Assembly: GCF_003340345.1 (NCBI RefSeq)
Contig: NZ_PPTQ01000001.1
Location: 124,001 to 188,000 of the forward strand
Reading direction: 5' to 3'
Length of the DNA stretch: 64,000 nucleotides
Source: Paraeggerthella hongkongensis
Lineage (GTDB): Bacteria; Actinomycetota; Coriobacteriia; Coriobacteriales; Eggerthellaceae
Shown here: positions 1 through 7,683 of the stretch, piece after piece
How positions within the stretch are numbered: position 1 is the stretch's first letter
Layout: each line of letters starts with the position of its first letter
The notes under the pieces: generated by a model
Seen by the model: the letters and a program-made list of their open reading frames with translations, nothing else
Told to the model about the DNA's origin: nothing
The model's database searches: none
Made by a program: the position numbers and the translations under genes

Positions 1-277
1 CTACGGCCAGCGGGCCCGCCAAAGGACCTCGCCCCACTTCGTCAAGCCCCACGATCACCCGCGCGCCGCGCGCTGCAGCCAGCTCGCGCTCGTACGCGTA
101 CATCGAAGCCAATCGCTCGCGCTCGGCAGCCTGCGCCGCAAGACGCTTGCGCGCGCTCTCCATAGCGGCGAGCACCCCTTTGCGCGTCTCAGCCGCCAGA
201 GAGCGCTCCAGCACGGCGAACTCGGCTTCGTCAGCCTGCTGCAATCGTTGCTTTATGTCGGCTACCGTCAGTCCCAT
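1..277 (-). CDS. rnhB: Ribonuclease HII, N-terminal part (cut by window edge)
   Basis: RNase HII removes the RNA strand of RNA-DNA hybrids and misincorporated ribonucleotides in the cytoplasm. Only the first 92 codons are inside the window; the rest lies beyond the left edge. Residues 74-90 carry the family signature GLDEVGRGPLAGP, including the first two metal-binding acidic residues (D79, E80). About 70 residues precede the signature and look helical and rich in Ala, Glu and Arg, an extension seen in several actinobacterial homologues. The start ATG (277-275) follows a GAGAGGGAGAGGG ribosome-binding site. It lies downstream of rplS, the usual genomic company of rnhB. Confidence 0.93.
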   Translation of the reverse strand, partial: MGLTVADIKQRLQQADEAEFAVLERSLAAETRKGVLAAMESARKRLAAQAAERERLASMYAYERELAAARGARVIVGLDEVGRGPLAGPLAV

Positions 278-345
278 GCGTTCCCTCTCCCTCTCCGATT
301 TCTATCGGCGCTCCCGCATCATAGCAGAAGCGCCGCATGCAAAAG

Positions 346-381
346 AAGAACCCCTCGCTCCGTGTGAAACGAGGGGTTCTT
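346..381 (-). terminator. Hairpin terminator after rplS
   Basis: A 12-bp perfect stem (arms 346-357 and 370-381, 12-base loop) stands between the rplS stop and the rnhB start. On the minus strand the stem is followed by CTTTTGC, a short T tract, so it can end rplS transcription or thin it before rnhB. Confidence 0.75.
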
Positions 382-402
382 GTACAGGTTGCTTCGCAGA
401 GC

Positions 403-750
403 TTAGCGGAAAGACTTCTCCTTGATTTTGGCAGCCTTGCCCACCTTGTTGCGCAGGTAGTAGAGCTTGGCGCGACGCACGTCGCCGCGACGGACGACCT
501 CGATCTTCTCGATCTTGGGGGAATGCACGGGGAAGGTGCGCTCCACGCCGATGGAGAAGCTGATCTTGCGGACGGTGAACGTCTCGCGGTTCGAAGCGCC
601 CTGGCGGCGGATAACGTCACCCTGGAACACCTGAACGCGCTCGCGGTTGCCCTCGACGATGCGGTAGTGGACCTTCACGTTGTCGCCCACGTTGAATTCG
701 GGGACGTCCTGCTTGATCTGCTGCTGTTCAATGGCGCGAATGATATCCAT
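403..750 (-). CDS. rplS: 50S ribosomal protein L19
   Basis: L19 is a component of the large ribosomal subunit at the 30S-50S interface. The 115-residue product has the family's usual length and its conserved core, including [16 protein letters not shown] near the start and [13 protein letters not shown] near the end. ATG at 750-748 follows AAGGAACGGGTC. A near-consensus promoter and a leader hairpin lie just upstream, and a terminator lies between it and rnhB. It is separated here from rpsP-rimM-trmD, with which it often forms one operon; that group sits at 32.7-34.5 kb in this window. Confidence 0.98.
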   Translation of the reverse strand: MDIIRAIEQQQIKQDVPEFNVGDNVKVHYRIVEGNRERVQVFQGDVIRRQGASNRETFTVRKISFSIGVERTFPVHSPKIEKIEVVRRGDVRRAKLYYLRNKVGKAAKIKEKSFR

Positions 751-786
751 GACCCGTTCCTTCTTATATGTTCAGTGAAAACTCGT

Positions 787-810
787 TCGTGTTGTCTCAT
801 AAAGACACGA
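787..810 (-). promoter_or_regulatory. Leader hairpin of rplS mRNA
   Basis: Arms TCGTGT and ACACGA (787-792 and 805-810) form a small hairpin in the 5' leader, about 40 bases before the rplS start. Autoregulatory leader structures are common for ribosomal protein operons, but this one has no recognised class. Confidence 0.35.
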
Positions 811-816
811 TTGGAC

Positions 817-845
817 AGTATACCTCGATGTGCTTCTGCTTGCAA
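817..845 (-). promoter_or_regulatory. Promoter of rplS
   Basis: On the minus strand, TTGCAA (845-840) and TATACT (822-817) are separated by 17 bases, a strong housekeeping-type promoter. It is about 70 bases upstream of the rplS start and is well placed for it. Confidence 0.7.
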
Positions 846-894
846 GGCAATTCCTTGCCTTGTTCGGAAAAACTTGCCTACCTCCAAACCCCGC

Positions 895-1227
895 CTAGAA
901 AAGCATGAGCACCGCGTACGCGGCGACGCCCGATACGGCGCACCACAGAAGAGACTTGGTCTTCCATGCCACCAGCGCAACCACCAGCGCGGCAACCAAA
1001 GGAGCGGCGGCAGGCCAGAGGCCCGCGTCGAACATCCCGGGCGTGAGCAGGTCGTTCGCCACCAATGCGGCAAACGCTGCCGGCGGTATGAACCCAAGCG
1101 CGCGCTCCACGTTCTCGGGCAGGTTGCGCCCCTTGAGCACGAACAGGGGAACCACGCGGCATATCAGCATGGTCACCGCGCAGCACGCGAACACGACGAA
1201 GAAGTCGCCCCATCCCATGGCTTCCAT
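895..1227 (-). CDS. azlD: AzlD-family branched-chain amino acid exporter, small subunit
   Basis: AzlD is the small membrane partner of AzlC in a two-component branched-chain amino acid exporter. The 110-residue product has about four hydrophobic segments and the family pattern VPLFVLKGRNLPENVERALGF near residues 27-47. Its ATG (1227-1225) shares one base with the TAA of azlC (TAATG), so translation is coupled. No gene follows on this strand until rplS; the 144-base gap holds the rplS promoter. Confidence 0.9.
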   Translation of the reverse strand: MEAMGWGDFFVVFACCAVTMLICRVVPLFVLKGRNLPENVERALGFIPPAAFAALVANDLLTPGMFDAGLWPAAAPLVAALVVALVAWKTKSLLWCAVSGVAAYAVLMLF

Positions 1228-1913
1228 TATCCGCGCCCCCTTGCCCACGTGAACAGCAGCGCCGCAGCAACGCCCGCAAGCGACCCCACGAGGATCGCCG
1301 GACCGCCGAAGCCCGCAGCCTTGCACGCGAACACGCCCAGCACGGCCACGCCCGCGGCTATCACGTTAGCGGCCGACACCTTCTGGGTGACCAGCAGGCA
1401 GATGAAGATGGAGGTCATGGCGAACGCCGCAATGGCCAGCGGAATGCCGATGGCGTTGCCCACGAGCACGCCCACCACATTCGAAAGCGCCCAAGAGCTT
1501 TGGGAGAACAGGTTCACCATGGTGGCGCGGCCGACCGACCACTCCCCCTCGGCGAACTTCGACACGTTCACCCCGTAGCTTTCGTCAGTCACGGTAGCCG
1601 CGAACAGGAACGACAGGCGCTTCCTCACGCCGCGGCACGCCGGCGCGAACGCCGCCGAATAGAGCATCTGGCGCGTGTTGACCAAAGAAACGCTCGCGAT
1701 GATGGATGCGACAGGCGAAGCCGCCAGCCACATATTGGGAATCATGAACTGGCCCGCACCGGAATAGAACAACGCCGAAAGCAAGAACACCTGCAAGGCA
1801 TTCAGTCCGATGGAGTCGCACAGGATGCCGCAGGGAATGCCGATGGCAACGTAACCCAACATGATGGGCAACGCCGCTTGAAACGACTGTTTTATGTGAT
1901 CCCCGGTAAGCAT
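1227..1913 (-). CDS. azlC: AzlC-family branched-chain amino acid exporter, large subunit
   Basis: AzlC is the large membrane subunit of the AzlCD exporter. The 228-residue product shows repeated hydrophobic segments and the family motifs YVAIGIPCGILCD and LFYSGAGQFM in its N-terminal half. I start it at ATG 1913-1911. An in-frame TTG at 1931 is unlikely because it overlaps the -10 box of the only visible promoter. With the ATG start, the predicted transcript would begin only about 3 bases before the start codon and there is no Shine-Dalgarno, so this gene may be read from a near-leaderless mRNA. Confidence 0.9.
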   Translation of the reverse strand: MLTGDHIKQSFQAALPIMLGYVAIGIPCGILCDSIGLNALQVFLLSALFYSGAGQFMIPNMWLAASPVASIIASVSLVNTRQMLYSAAFAPACRGVRKRLSFLFAATVTDESYGVNVSKFAEGEWSVGRATMVNLFSQSSWALSNVVGVLVGNAIGIPLAIAAFAMTSIFICLLVTQKVSAANVIAAGVAVLGVFACKAAGFGGPAILVGSLAGVAAALLFTWARGRG

Positions 1914-1922
1914 AGCGTCCCG

Positions 1923-1950
1923 ATTATACAAGTTTTGTGCAGATGCGCAA
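1923..1950 (-). promoter_or_regulatory. Promoter of azlCD, giving a near-leaderless mRNA
   Basis: On the minus strand, TTGCGC (1950-1945), a 16-base spacer and a perfect TATAAT (1928-1923) form a good promoter. The expected start of transcription, about 7 bases downstream, falls within a few bases of the azlC ATG at 1913. Confidence 0.65.
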
Positions 1951-2011
1951 TGGGGGAATCTCGCTTGCCGTCAGCTTGCCGTCAGGAAGCCCGATTTGCA
2001 GCGGACGCAAC

Positions 2012-2071
2012 GGATTGTCGCCCGAAACGTACGGAATCGAAGAGAAAAGCGTACGTTTCGGGCGACAATCC
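2012..2071. repeat. 21-bp perfect inverted repeat with 18-base loop
   Basis: Arms 2012-2032 and 2051-2071 are exact reverse complements (outer end GGATTGTCGCCC, inner end AAACGTAC). The repeat sits in the 230-base gap between azlC and the convergently placed end of dgt's transcript. No T tract follows on either strand, so it is not a typical intrinsic terminator; it could be a small palindromic element or a cruciform or protein-binding site. A short direct repeat, GCTTGCCGTCA twice, lies just to the left at about 1973-1984. Confidence 0.85.
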
Positions 2072-2143
2072 GCCAGCGTGAACGCATAAGCGCGAAACGG
2101 CCGCGCAAGGCGAGCAGCAAACCGCGTACCAACGCGCTGCGCA

Positions 2144-3187
2144 TCAAAAATGCAGGGAATGCGGAATGAAAAGCTGCTGGTAGAGGTTCTTGGCGTAGCG
2201 GTCGGTCATGCCGGCTACGTAATCGGCCACGGCGCGCAGGTCGTCGCTTTCGGGAATGTCGCGGTACTCGCGCGGCACCTCTTCCACGTGATCGACGTAG
2301 TAATCGAACAAATCCTCGATAAGGTGCGTCGCCTTCTCCACCTCGACCGTGACGGTCGGCGCGGTGTACACGCGCTCGAACAAAAACTCCCGCAGCTCCA
2401 TCATCGCGTCCCATACCGTGCTGCTCATGCGAATGTCGTCGACCGCGGCGGAGGTCTCCACCATGTCGCGCACGAGGGTCTCTATGCGCGTAGAGTGGTC
2501 GGACCCTAAAACGGCGTGCGTGGCGGCGGGCAGGTCGGACTCGGAAAGGACGCCCGCGCGAATAGCGTCGTCGATATCGTGGTTCACGTAGGCGATCCGA
2601 TCCGCCGTGCCGACGATGCGGCCCTCCAGCGTTTCGGCCCGCAGATCGCCCGTGTGGTTGAGGATGCCGTCGCGCACCTCGGCCGTGAGGTTCAAGCCCT
2701 TCCCGCCGTTTTCGATGCGCTCGACCACGCGCAGGCTCTGCTCGTTGTGCCGGTACAGCGCCGCTGCCTGAGAAGACGTCGGATCGATGCCCTTGTGGCG
2801 GGCAAGGCAGCGCGCCAAGGCCGACTCTCCCGTATGCCCGAACGGCGTGTGCCCCAGGTCGTGCCCGAGCGAGATGGCCTCGGTGAGGTCTTCGTTCAAG
2901 CCCAGGGAACGCGCGATGGTCCGCGCGATCTGAGCCACTTCGAGCGTATGCGTGAGACGCGTCCGAAAATGATCGCCCTCCGCCGCCAGGAACACCTGGG
3001 TTTTATGCGAGAGCCGGCGAAACGCCTTCGTGTGCAGGATCTTGTCGCGGTCGCGCTGGTAATCGGTGCGCAGAACGTCCGGCTCGGCCGAGCGATCCCG
3101 GCCTTCGCTCTGATCGGCGAACGCCGCATCTGCGGAAAGCGTCTCGTGCTCTCGCTGCTCTTGGTCTTCGCGATGGATGACATGCAT
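2144..3187 (-). CDS. dgt: dGTPase-like HD-domain deoxynucleoside triphosphate triphosphohydrolase
   Basis: This family hydrolyses dNTPs to deoxynucleosides and tripolyphosphate in the cytoplasm. The 347-residue product starts with the typical N-terminal block RDRDKILHTKAFRRLSHKTQ, followed by the HD-domain metal residues (H in RTRLTHTLEVAQIA, HD in SLGHDLGHTPFGH, and D in a later NHDIDDA). ATG at 3187-3185 follows AAGGAGGATTCC; a longer in-frame extension lacks a ribosome-binding site. A TACAAT -10 box is 34 bases upstream. Assignment to the family is firm; the preferred dNTP cannot be read from sequence. Confidence 0.95.
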   Translation of the reverse strand: MHVIHREDQEQREHETLSADAAFADQSEGRDRSAEPDVLRTDYQRDRDKILHTKAFRRLSHKTQVFLAAEGDHFRTRLTHTLEVAQIARTIARSLGLNEDLTEAISLGHDLGHTPFGHTGESALARCLARHKGIDPTSSQAAALYRHNEQSLRVVERIENGGKGLNLTAEVRDGILNHTGDLRAETLEGRIVGTADRIAYVNHDIDDAIRAGVLSESDLPAATHAVLGSDHSTRIETLVRDMVETSAAVDDIRMSSTVWDAMMELREFLFERVYTAPTVTVEVEKATHLIEDLFDYYVDHVEEVPREYRDIPESDDLRAVADYVAGMTDRYAKNLYQQLFIPHSLHF

Positions 3188-3220
3188 GGAATCCTCCTTG
3201 CAACCGACGTCCTGAACGGC

Positions 3221-3226
3221 ATTGTA
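3221..3226 (-). promoter_or_regulatory. -10 box for dgt
   Basis: TACAAT on the minus strand, 33 bases before the dgt start codon. No convincing -35 box is at the right distance. Confidence 0.45.
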
Positions 3227-3236
3227 CCAGATGCAG

Positions 3237-3266
3237 CGCCGTTTCATCAGGGGAAACGAAACGGCG
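3237..3266 (-). terminator. Hairpin between mtnA and dgt
   Basis: A 9-bp perfect stem (3237-3245 and 3258-3266, loop 12) lies downstream of the mtnA stop. It lacks a clear T tract, so it is either a weak terminator of mtnA or an mRNA 3' stabiliser. Confidence 0.5.
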
Positions 3267-3335
3267 AGACGAGACTTGGAGCGGACTTGAAGCGAAGCAG
3301 GAGGCAAGCTGGCGGCCCCTGCCCCGCCTTGTCGC

Positions 3336-4412
3336 CTAGTCCGACAGCTCGTGCGGCAAGAAGACACCTCGCTCGGTGACGATGCGGGAAACGTAGCGCG
3401 CGGGCGTCACGTCGAACGCCGGATTCCACACGTCTACGCCGTCGATGGGGCAAGGCAGCACTTCGGACGGATCGCGCTCCTCGATGGGGACGAGCGAACC
3501 GTCCGAAATGGAGAAATCGATGGTAGAAGTAGGAGCCGCCACGTAGAAGGGAACGTTGTGCTCGGCGGCCAGCACGGCAACGCCGTACGTGCCTATCTTG
3601 TTGGCCACATCGCCGTTGGCGGCGATGCGATCGGCCCCAACGACAACGGCGTCCACCTGGCCCTTCGCCATAAGGCTTGCCGCCATGCCGTCGCAGATGA
3701 GCGTGGTGGGAACGCCCGCGCGGGAAAGCTCCCAAACGCTCAGTCGCGCGCCCTGCCCCACCGGCCTGGTCTCGTCCGCGTACACCCGCTCGATCCCGCC
3801 ACGCTCGGCCGCCGCGTACACCACGCCGAGCGCCGTGCCGTAGAACACGGTCGCCAAGCTGCCGGCGTTGCAGTGGGTGAGCACCCGCGCGCCCGCAGGA
3901 AGCAGGGATGCCCCGTGCGCGCCGATGGCCCGGTTCGCCGCCTCGTCCTCGACTTCCATGCGCTTCGCTTCGCCGAACAGGGTCTCGGCGACCTCGGACG
4001 GAAGCGCGCCCTCCCGCAGCGCCTCGCGCGCAAGAGCCGCGACGCGCTCGACGCCCCAGGCAAGGTTGACCGCCGTGGGCCGAGCGCCCGCAATCCGCTC
4101 GGCAACCGACTCGAGCAGCTCCCAGAAGCGCGGACCTTGCTCGGCGCATCCATGCGACGCGGCCTCCGATGCTCCTTCGTTGCATGCCCACGCAGCCACC
4201 GCGGCCGCCCCCGCTACGCCGATAGCCGGCGCGCCGCGCACCGCAAGCGTCTCGATAGCCCGCACGACGGCACGCCAATCATGCGTGCGGACTATGGAAA
4301 GCTCGCCCGGCAGCAGGCGCTGGTCCACGTACGCGAAGCACGCGCGACCGTCGCCGTCGCGTTCGAGCTCGACGGTGCGCGGCAATCGGTCAAGACGGAG
4401 GGGCTGGCTCAT
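3336..4412 (-). CDS. mtnA: S-methyl-5-thioribose-1-phosphate isomerase
   Basis: MtnA converts 5-methylthioribose 1-phosphate to the ribulose phosphate in methionine salvage and in related 5-deoxyribose disposal routes. The 358-residue product has the normal length, the RGAPAIG motif (59-65), the catalytic Cys in HCNAGSLAT (C181) and the catalytic Asp in GADRIAANGD (D261), plus the C-terminal block WNPAFDVTPARYV. ATG at 4412-4410 follows GAAAGGACCTTTC. It lies 52 bases downstream of the Fe-S oxidoreductase gene on the same strand and may be its operon partner. A kinase of the APH fold, the fold of methylthioribose kinase, lies 6.4 kb away under a shared putative operator. Confidence 0.96.
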   Translation of the reverse strand: MSQPLRLDRLPRTVELERDGDGRACFAYVDQRLLPGELSIVRTHDWRAVVRAIETLAVRGAPAIGVAGAAAVAAWACNEGASEAASHGCAEQGPRFWELLESVAERIAGARPTAVNLAWGVERVAALAREALREGALPSEVAETLFGEAKRMEVEDEAANRAIGAHGASLLPAGARVLTHCNAGSLATVFYGTALGVVYAAAERGGIERVYADETRPVGQGARLSVWELSRAGVPTTLICDGMAASLMAKGQVDAVVVGADRIAANGDVANKIGTYGVAVLAAEHNVPFYVAAPTSTIDFSISDGSLVPIEERDPSEVLPCPIDGVDVWNPAFDVTPARYVSRIVTERGVFLPHELSD

Positions 4413-4464
4413 GAAAGGTCCTTTCTTCGGTTGCAGCATTGTAGCGCACCACAAGCCTCGCGCG

Positions 4465-5694
4465 CTAACCGAGAAGCTGCTGGCAGACCCACGCGCCGTA
4501 TTCCCCCGACCACATGGTTTCAAGCTGGTAGAACGCCAAATCCCAATCGAACCCGTTCTCGAACGCAAGCTCCAGGTAGTTGAGGGACCGCACGGGCGCA
4601 TCGGCCGCGCCCGCCCGCTCGTCGGCGCGCAGCTGCGCCGCAAACGTGTAGGAGCACGTGGGACAGTTCGAAACCAGCACGGCCGCGCCGACGCTCGAAG
4701 CCTCGTCGTCGAGGATGCGGTGCGCCCGCCGCGCGCACAGGTCGGGGTCGACAAGGGAAACGGCGCCGCCCGCGCCGCAGCAAAGGGCGCGTTGACCGCA
4801 ATGGGGAAGCTCGCAAAGCGCGCCTTCCTCGAACAGGGAGCGAAGCGGACCCCCGAACGCGCCGTCGCGGTCGTGGCAGGAGTCGAACACAGCCGCGCGC
4901 GCCATCGCGCCCGTCGACGAACCCGCCGCAGCAAGCACGCGGTCCTTGCCTATCTTCACGCCAGCATCGGCCAAAAGCCGAGGAAGGGCGACGAACTCCA
5001 TGCCCTCCGATTCTTCCGTTTCGGAAAACTCGTCGCGGCAGCCCGGACACGCGAACACGACCTTCGCGATACCGGCCTCGCGCGCACGGCGCACCATATC
5101 GCTCTTGTAAGCTCGGACGCGCTCTCCCAGCCCCCCGGACTTGAGGGGGCTTCCGCAGCAATCGGTAGAGATCACGGGATTCATGCCCCGATCCTGCAAA
5201 AACGAGAACACCTCCCGCGTCAGCTCGGGCGCGTAGCTCGCCAGCGTGCAGCCGGGAAAGAACAGGGTGTCCGATCCCAGCTCGCGCGCGCTTTCCCAAG
5301 AGGGAAGGTCCGCGTAGCCTATGCCGTGAACGGCCCGGTACACCGAAAAGATATGCCATTCCTTGTCGACCTGCGTAGACTCGAACCCCTCCATGGTGGT
5401 CGCGCCAACGCGGGCGAGCACTTCGCGCAAGCTCGCAAGAACGCTGCGGGCGTCGACGTCCGTCGGGCAGGAGCACGTGCAGGAACCGCACATGCAGCAG
5501 CGCCTGACCGCAAGCGCAAGCTCCGGCACGCTGTGCACCGCGTCAAGGGACGGCTCCCCTCTGAACGGCTCGATCAGATCCCGCAACGACGAGATCCCGG
5601 CATCGCTCAGAACCTCGCAGCGGTCGACGCAGGCCCCGCAACCCGAGCACACCGAAAACGCGCGCTCCAACCGATCGAACACGATATCGCCCAT
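4465..5694 (-). CDS. Fe-S/CCG-domain oxidoreductase subunit (GlpC/LutA/HdrB-like)
   Basis: This is a soluble electron-transfer subunit. The 409-residue product begins with two ferredoxin-type clusters (CSGCGACVDRC near residue 16 and CCMCGSCTCSCP near 67). Two cysteine-rich CCG domains follow: one around GCTLASYAPE...CCGSPLKSGG, the other around SCHDRDG...CCGAGGA...NCPTCSY. The architecture matches GlpC, LutA/LldE and heterodisulfide-reductase-type proteins, which pass electrons from a partner dehydrogenase to quinone or other carriers. No partner dehydrogenase is adjacent, so the substrate is unknown. ATG at 5694 follows a G-rich ribosome-binding site. The gene diverges from the nucleoside hydrolase gene and shares its operator region. 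Confidence 0.88.
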   Translation of the reverse strand: MGDIVFDRLERAFSVCSGCGACVDRCEVLSDAGISSLRDLIEPFRGEPSLDAVHSVPELALAVRRCCMCGSCTCSCPTDVDARSVLASLREVLARVGATTMEGFESTQVDKEWHIFSVYRAVHGIGYADLPSWESARELGSDTLFFPGCTLASYAPELTREVFSFLQDRGMNPVISTDCCGSPLKSGGLGERVRAYKSDMVRRAREAGIAKVVFACPGCRDEFSETEESEGMEFVALPRLLADAGVKIGKDRVLAAAGSSTGAMARAAVFDSCHDRDGAFGGPLRSLFEEGALCELPHCGQRALCCGAGGAVSLVDPDLCARRAHRILDDEASSVGAAVLVSNCPTCSYTFAAQLRADERAGAADAPVRSLNYLELAFENGFDWDLAFYQLETMWSGEYGAWVCQQLLG

Positions 5695-5820
5695 CGAGAT
5701 CCGCCCCCCACGGTCTGCGCCCGAACCGCCTCCCGCGGCAAGCCGCGCGACGTCCGAGCAGCAAGGGCTGCGAACACCGTCGCAGCCCCGCCCCTTTACT
5801 ATAGACTGTTGCAAGTATAA

Positions 5821-5837
5821 GATATGATCTAGTATTT
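5821..5837 (+). promoter_or_regulatory. Shared 17-bp operator-like element, copy A
   Basis: On the minus strand this reads AAATACTAGATCATATC. It matches the consensus AWATACTAGNNNNNATC shared with copies at 10795-10811 and 11942-11958. It lies in the divergent region between the Fe-S oxidoreductase (start 5694) and the nucleoside hydrolase (start 5887), 49 bases before the latter start, in an AT-rich island (from 5795 to 5840) inside GC-rich sequence. Either or both genes could be controlled from here. Confidence 0.5.
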
Positions 5838-5886
5838 CACAATGCTCTTCATGCCCAAGCCGCACGCACCGTCCGAGAGGAACATC

Positions 5887-6771
5887 ATGAGCACACTAAC
5901 GCCGAAACGCGTCATCGTCGACTTCGACAACACCATGGGGGTGCCCCGATGCGACGTCGACGACGGCCTTGCCCTCCTCTACCTGCTCGGCAACCCCGAT
6001 GCGGTCCGAGTCGAAGCCGCATGCACCGCGTACGGGAACTCGTCCATCGACGTCGTGCACGACAACACGACGCGCCTCTTCGCGGAATGGAGCTTTGACG
6101 TGCCCATTCTGAAAGGCTGCGCGAACCCCCTCGACAAAACAAGCGAAGCATCGCGCTTCCTTGCGCAAGCGGCGGCGGACGACCGGGGCGCATTGAGCGT
6201 TCTAGCGCTAGGATCGCTGACGAACCTGAAAGGGGCCGCGCGCATCGACCCCGGCTTTTTCGGAAACCTGCGCGAAACGGTGCTCATGGGAGGAGTCACG
6301 GAAAGCCTGGTCATCAACGGACGCATCATGAACGAGCTCAACCTCTCCTGCGACCCCCAGGCAACGCTCGAGGTGCTGTCGTCGCCGACGCCGGTCAGCA
6401 TCGCCACGTCGCAGAACTGCCTGCCGGCGACCTTTTCCCGCAACGACTTCCTGGCGCGCTTCGGCGGCGACTCGTGGATCGCGCGCACGTGCGACCCTTG
6501 GTTCTCCACCATGGAGAACGCGTACGGGTTGGACGGCTTCACCTGCTGGGACCTTGTGGCCGCCGCCTACCTGGCCCAACCGGACCTCTTCGACCAGCAA
6601 CGGCAAGACGTGTCGCTCAACGCCGCGTTCCTCTCCGCCGGCTACCTCGAGAGCGCACGGGCAACCGCGCCTCGAGCGTCCATCGGCGTTCCGCGGATAA
6701 TCGATCCGGAGGCATTCAAGGAAAACGCTTTCCTCTCATGGGAGAGAGCCTTGGCGCGCCTGAGGTTGTAA
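5887..6771 (+). CDS. Nucleoside hydrolase, inosine-uridine-preferring family
   Basis: Members cleave the N-glycosidic bond of nucleosides to ribose and base, using a Ca2+ held by an N-terminal Asp cluster. The 294-residue product keeps that cluster in a spaced form, DFDNTMGVPRCDVDDG (D12, D14, D23, D25, D26), and has the NELNLSCDPQA block. The usual HD pair of the C-terminal catalytic region reads WD (about residue 220), so the leaving-group chemistry or specificity may differ from classical IU hydrolases. ATG at 5887 follows GAGAGGAACATC. No signal peptide is seen, so it acts in the cytoplasm. It ends 33 bases from the tail of the ABC transporter operon, and both share an operator element. 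Confidence 0.9.
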   Translation: MSTLTPKRVIVDFDNTMGVPRCDVDDGLALLYLLGNPDAVRVEAACTAYGNSSIDVVHDNTTRLFAEWSFDVPILKGCANPLDKTSEASRFLAQAAADDRGALSVLALGSLTNLKGAARIDPGFFGNLRETVLMGGVTESLVINGRIMNELNLSCDPQATLEVLSSPTPVSIATSQNCLPATFSRNDFLARFGGDSWIARTCDPWFSTMENAYGLDGFTCWDLVAAAYLAQPDLFDQQRQDVSLNAAFLSAGYLESARATAPRASIGVPRIIDPEAFKENAFLSWERALARLRL

Positions 6772-6804
6772 GGGGGACGCCTTCGCTCGAGCGAACGGCG
6801 CGGA

Positions 6805-7656
6805 TCAATCCTTCGTCACGGCATGCACGAAGGGCGCGCATCCGGCAACGCACACCAGCACGGCCGCACCGTCCGAAACATCCGGCGCGGGAATCGCGAG
6901 CCTTCCCGCGCAAAACGTGCCGTCGGACACCGTTCCTTCGATGGCCGACGATCCCCTGAAGCACCCCTCCACCGTCTCGTTCGCGGGCGCCAGCAAGACC
7001 TCCGAAGGAGGAGCGTCTTGCAGCACCCGGCCCTCGCTCACGTAGATCACCCGATCGCTCATGACCAGCGCCTCCTGCGCATCGTGCGTCACCATGACCG
7101 AGGTCATGTCGAAGCGCCGATGAAGCTCCAGGACAAGCGCGCGCATTTCGTCGCGCAGCTGCTCGTCAAGGCCGCTGAACGGCTCGTCCAGCAAAAGCAC
7201 CCGAGGCTTGCCCGCCAGGGCGCGGGCCAACGCCACACGCTGCTGCTGCCCGCCCGAAAGCTGGTTCGTCCGCCGGTCGCCCATGCCCTCCAAGCGAACC
7301 GCCCGCAAAAGCTCTTCAGCCTCGCGGTGGCGCTGAGGCTTGGACGCCCCCTGCATCTTCAGCGCGAACGCCACGTTGTCGCGCACGCTCATGTTGGGAA
7401 ACAGGCGAATATCCTGGAACACGATAGCTGCGCGGCGTTTATGCGAGGGCAGGTCGTCAACGATTTCGCCGTCGAAGGAAACCGTTCCGCAATCCTGGGG
7501 CATCAGCCCCGAGACGATCTTCAGAATAGTCGATTTCCCTGCGCCCGACTCCCCCAGAAGCGACACGAACTCCCCGTTGGAAACCGAGAAGGAAACGTCG
7601 TCCAGTATAGACTTGCCTCCCAGGGAAAGCCCGATTCCATCAAGAGAAAGGTGCAT
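6805..7656 (-). CDS. ABC importer ATPase (spermidine/putrescine/iron/thiamine-type)
   Basis: This subunit supplies ATP hydrolysis for the importer formed with the next three genes. The 283-residue product has Walker A GESGAGKST (near 35), signature LSGGQQQRV, Walker B VLLLDEP with the following D-loop, and the H-loop VTHD. A C-terminal extension of roughly 60 residues resembles the regulatory OB-type tails of PotA/FbpC-like ATPases but is short. It is the last gene of the operon, starting 27 bases after the second permease. The transported substrate cannot be read from the ATPase. Confidence 0.93.
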   Translation of the reverse strand: MHLSLDGIGLSLGGKSILDDVSFSVSNGEFVSLLGESGAGKSTILKIVSGLMPQDCGTVSFDGEIVDDLPSHKRRAAIVFQDIRLFPNMSVRDNVAFALKMQGASKPQRHREAEELLRAVRLEGMGDRRTNQLSGGQQQRVALARALAGKPRVLLLDEPFSGLDEQLRDEMRALVLELHRRFDMTSVMVTHDAQEALVMSDRVIYVSEGRVLQDAPPSEVLLAPANETVEGCFRGSSAIEGTVSDGTFCAGRLAIPAPDVSDGAAVLVCVAGCAPFVHAVTKD

Positions 7657-7683
7657 GCAAACCCCCTGTAGCCCGTTGCCTTA

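Noticed and set aside
337-1578. Open frame of 413 codons on the plus strand across rplS and azlD
   Set aside because: It crosses two firm genes and their promoters and has no recognisable protein features.
3247-4278. Arg-rich open frames overlapping mtnA and dgt ends
   Set aside because: They are shifted-frame translations of mtnA with extreme Arg content and no start signals.
4437-4447. Recurrent CATTGTAGCGC at about 4437, 12053 and 48266
   Set aside because: On the minus strand these read GCGCTACAATG, mostly a shared -10-like TACAAT. The copy at 48266 overlaps a ribosome-binding site and start, so a common regulatory motif is not supported.
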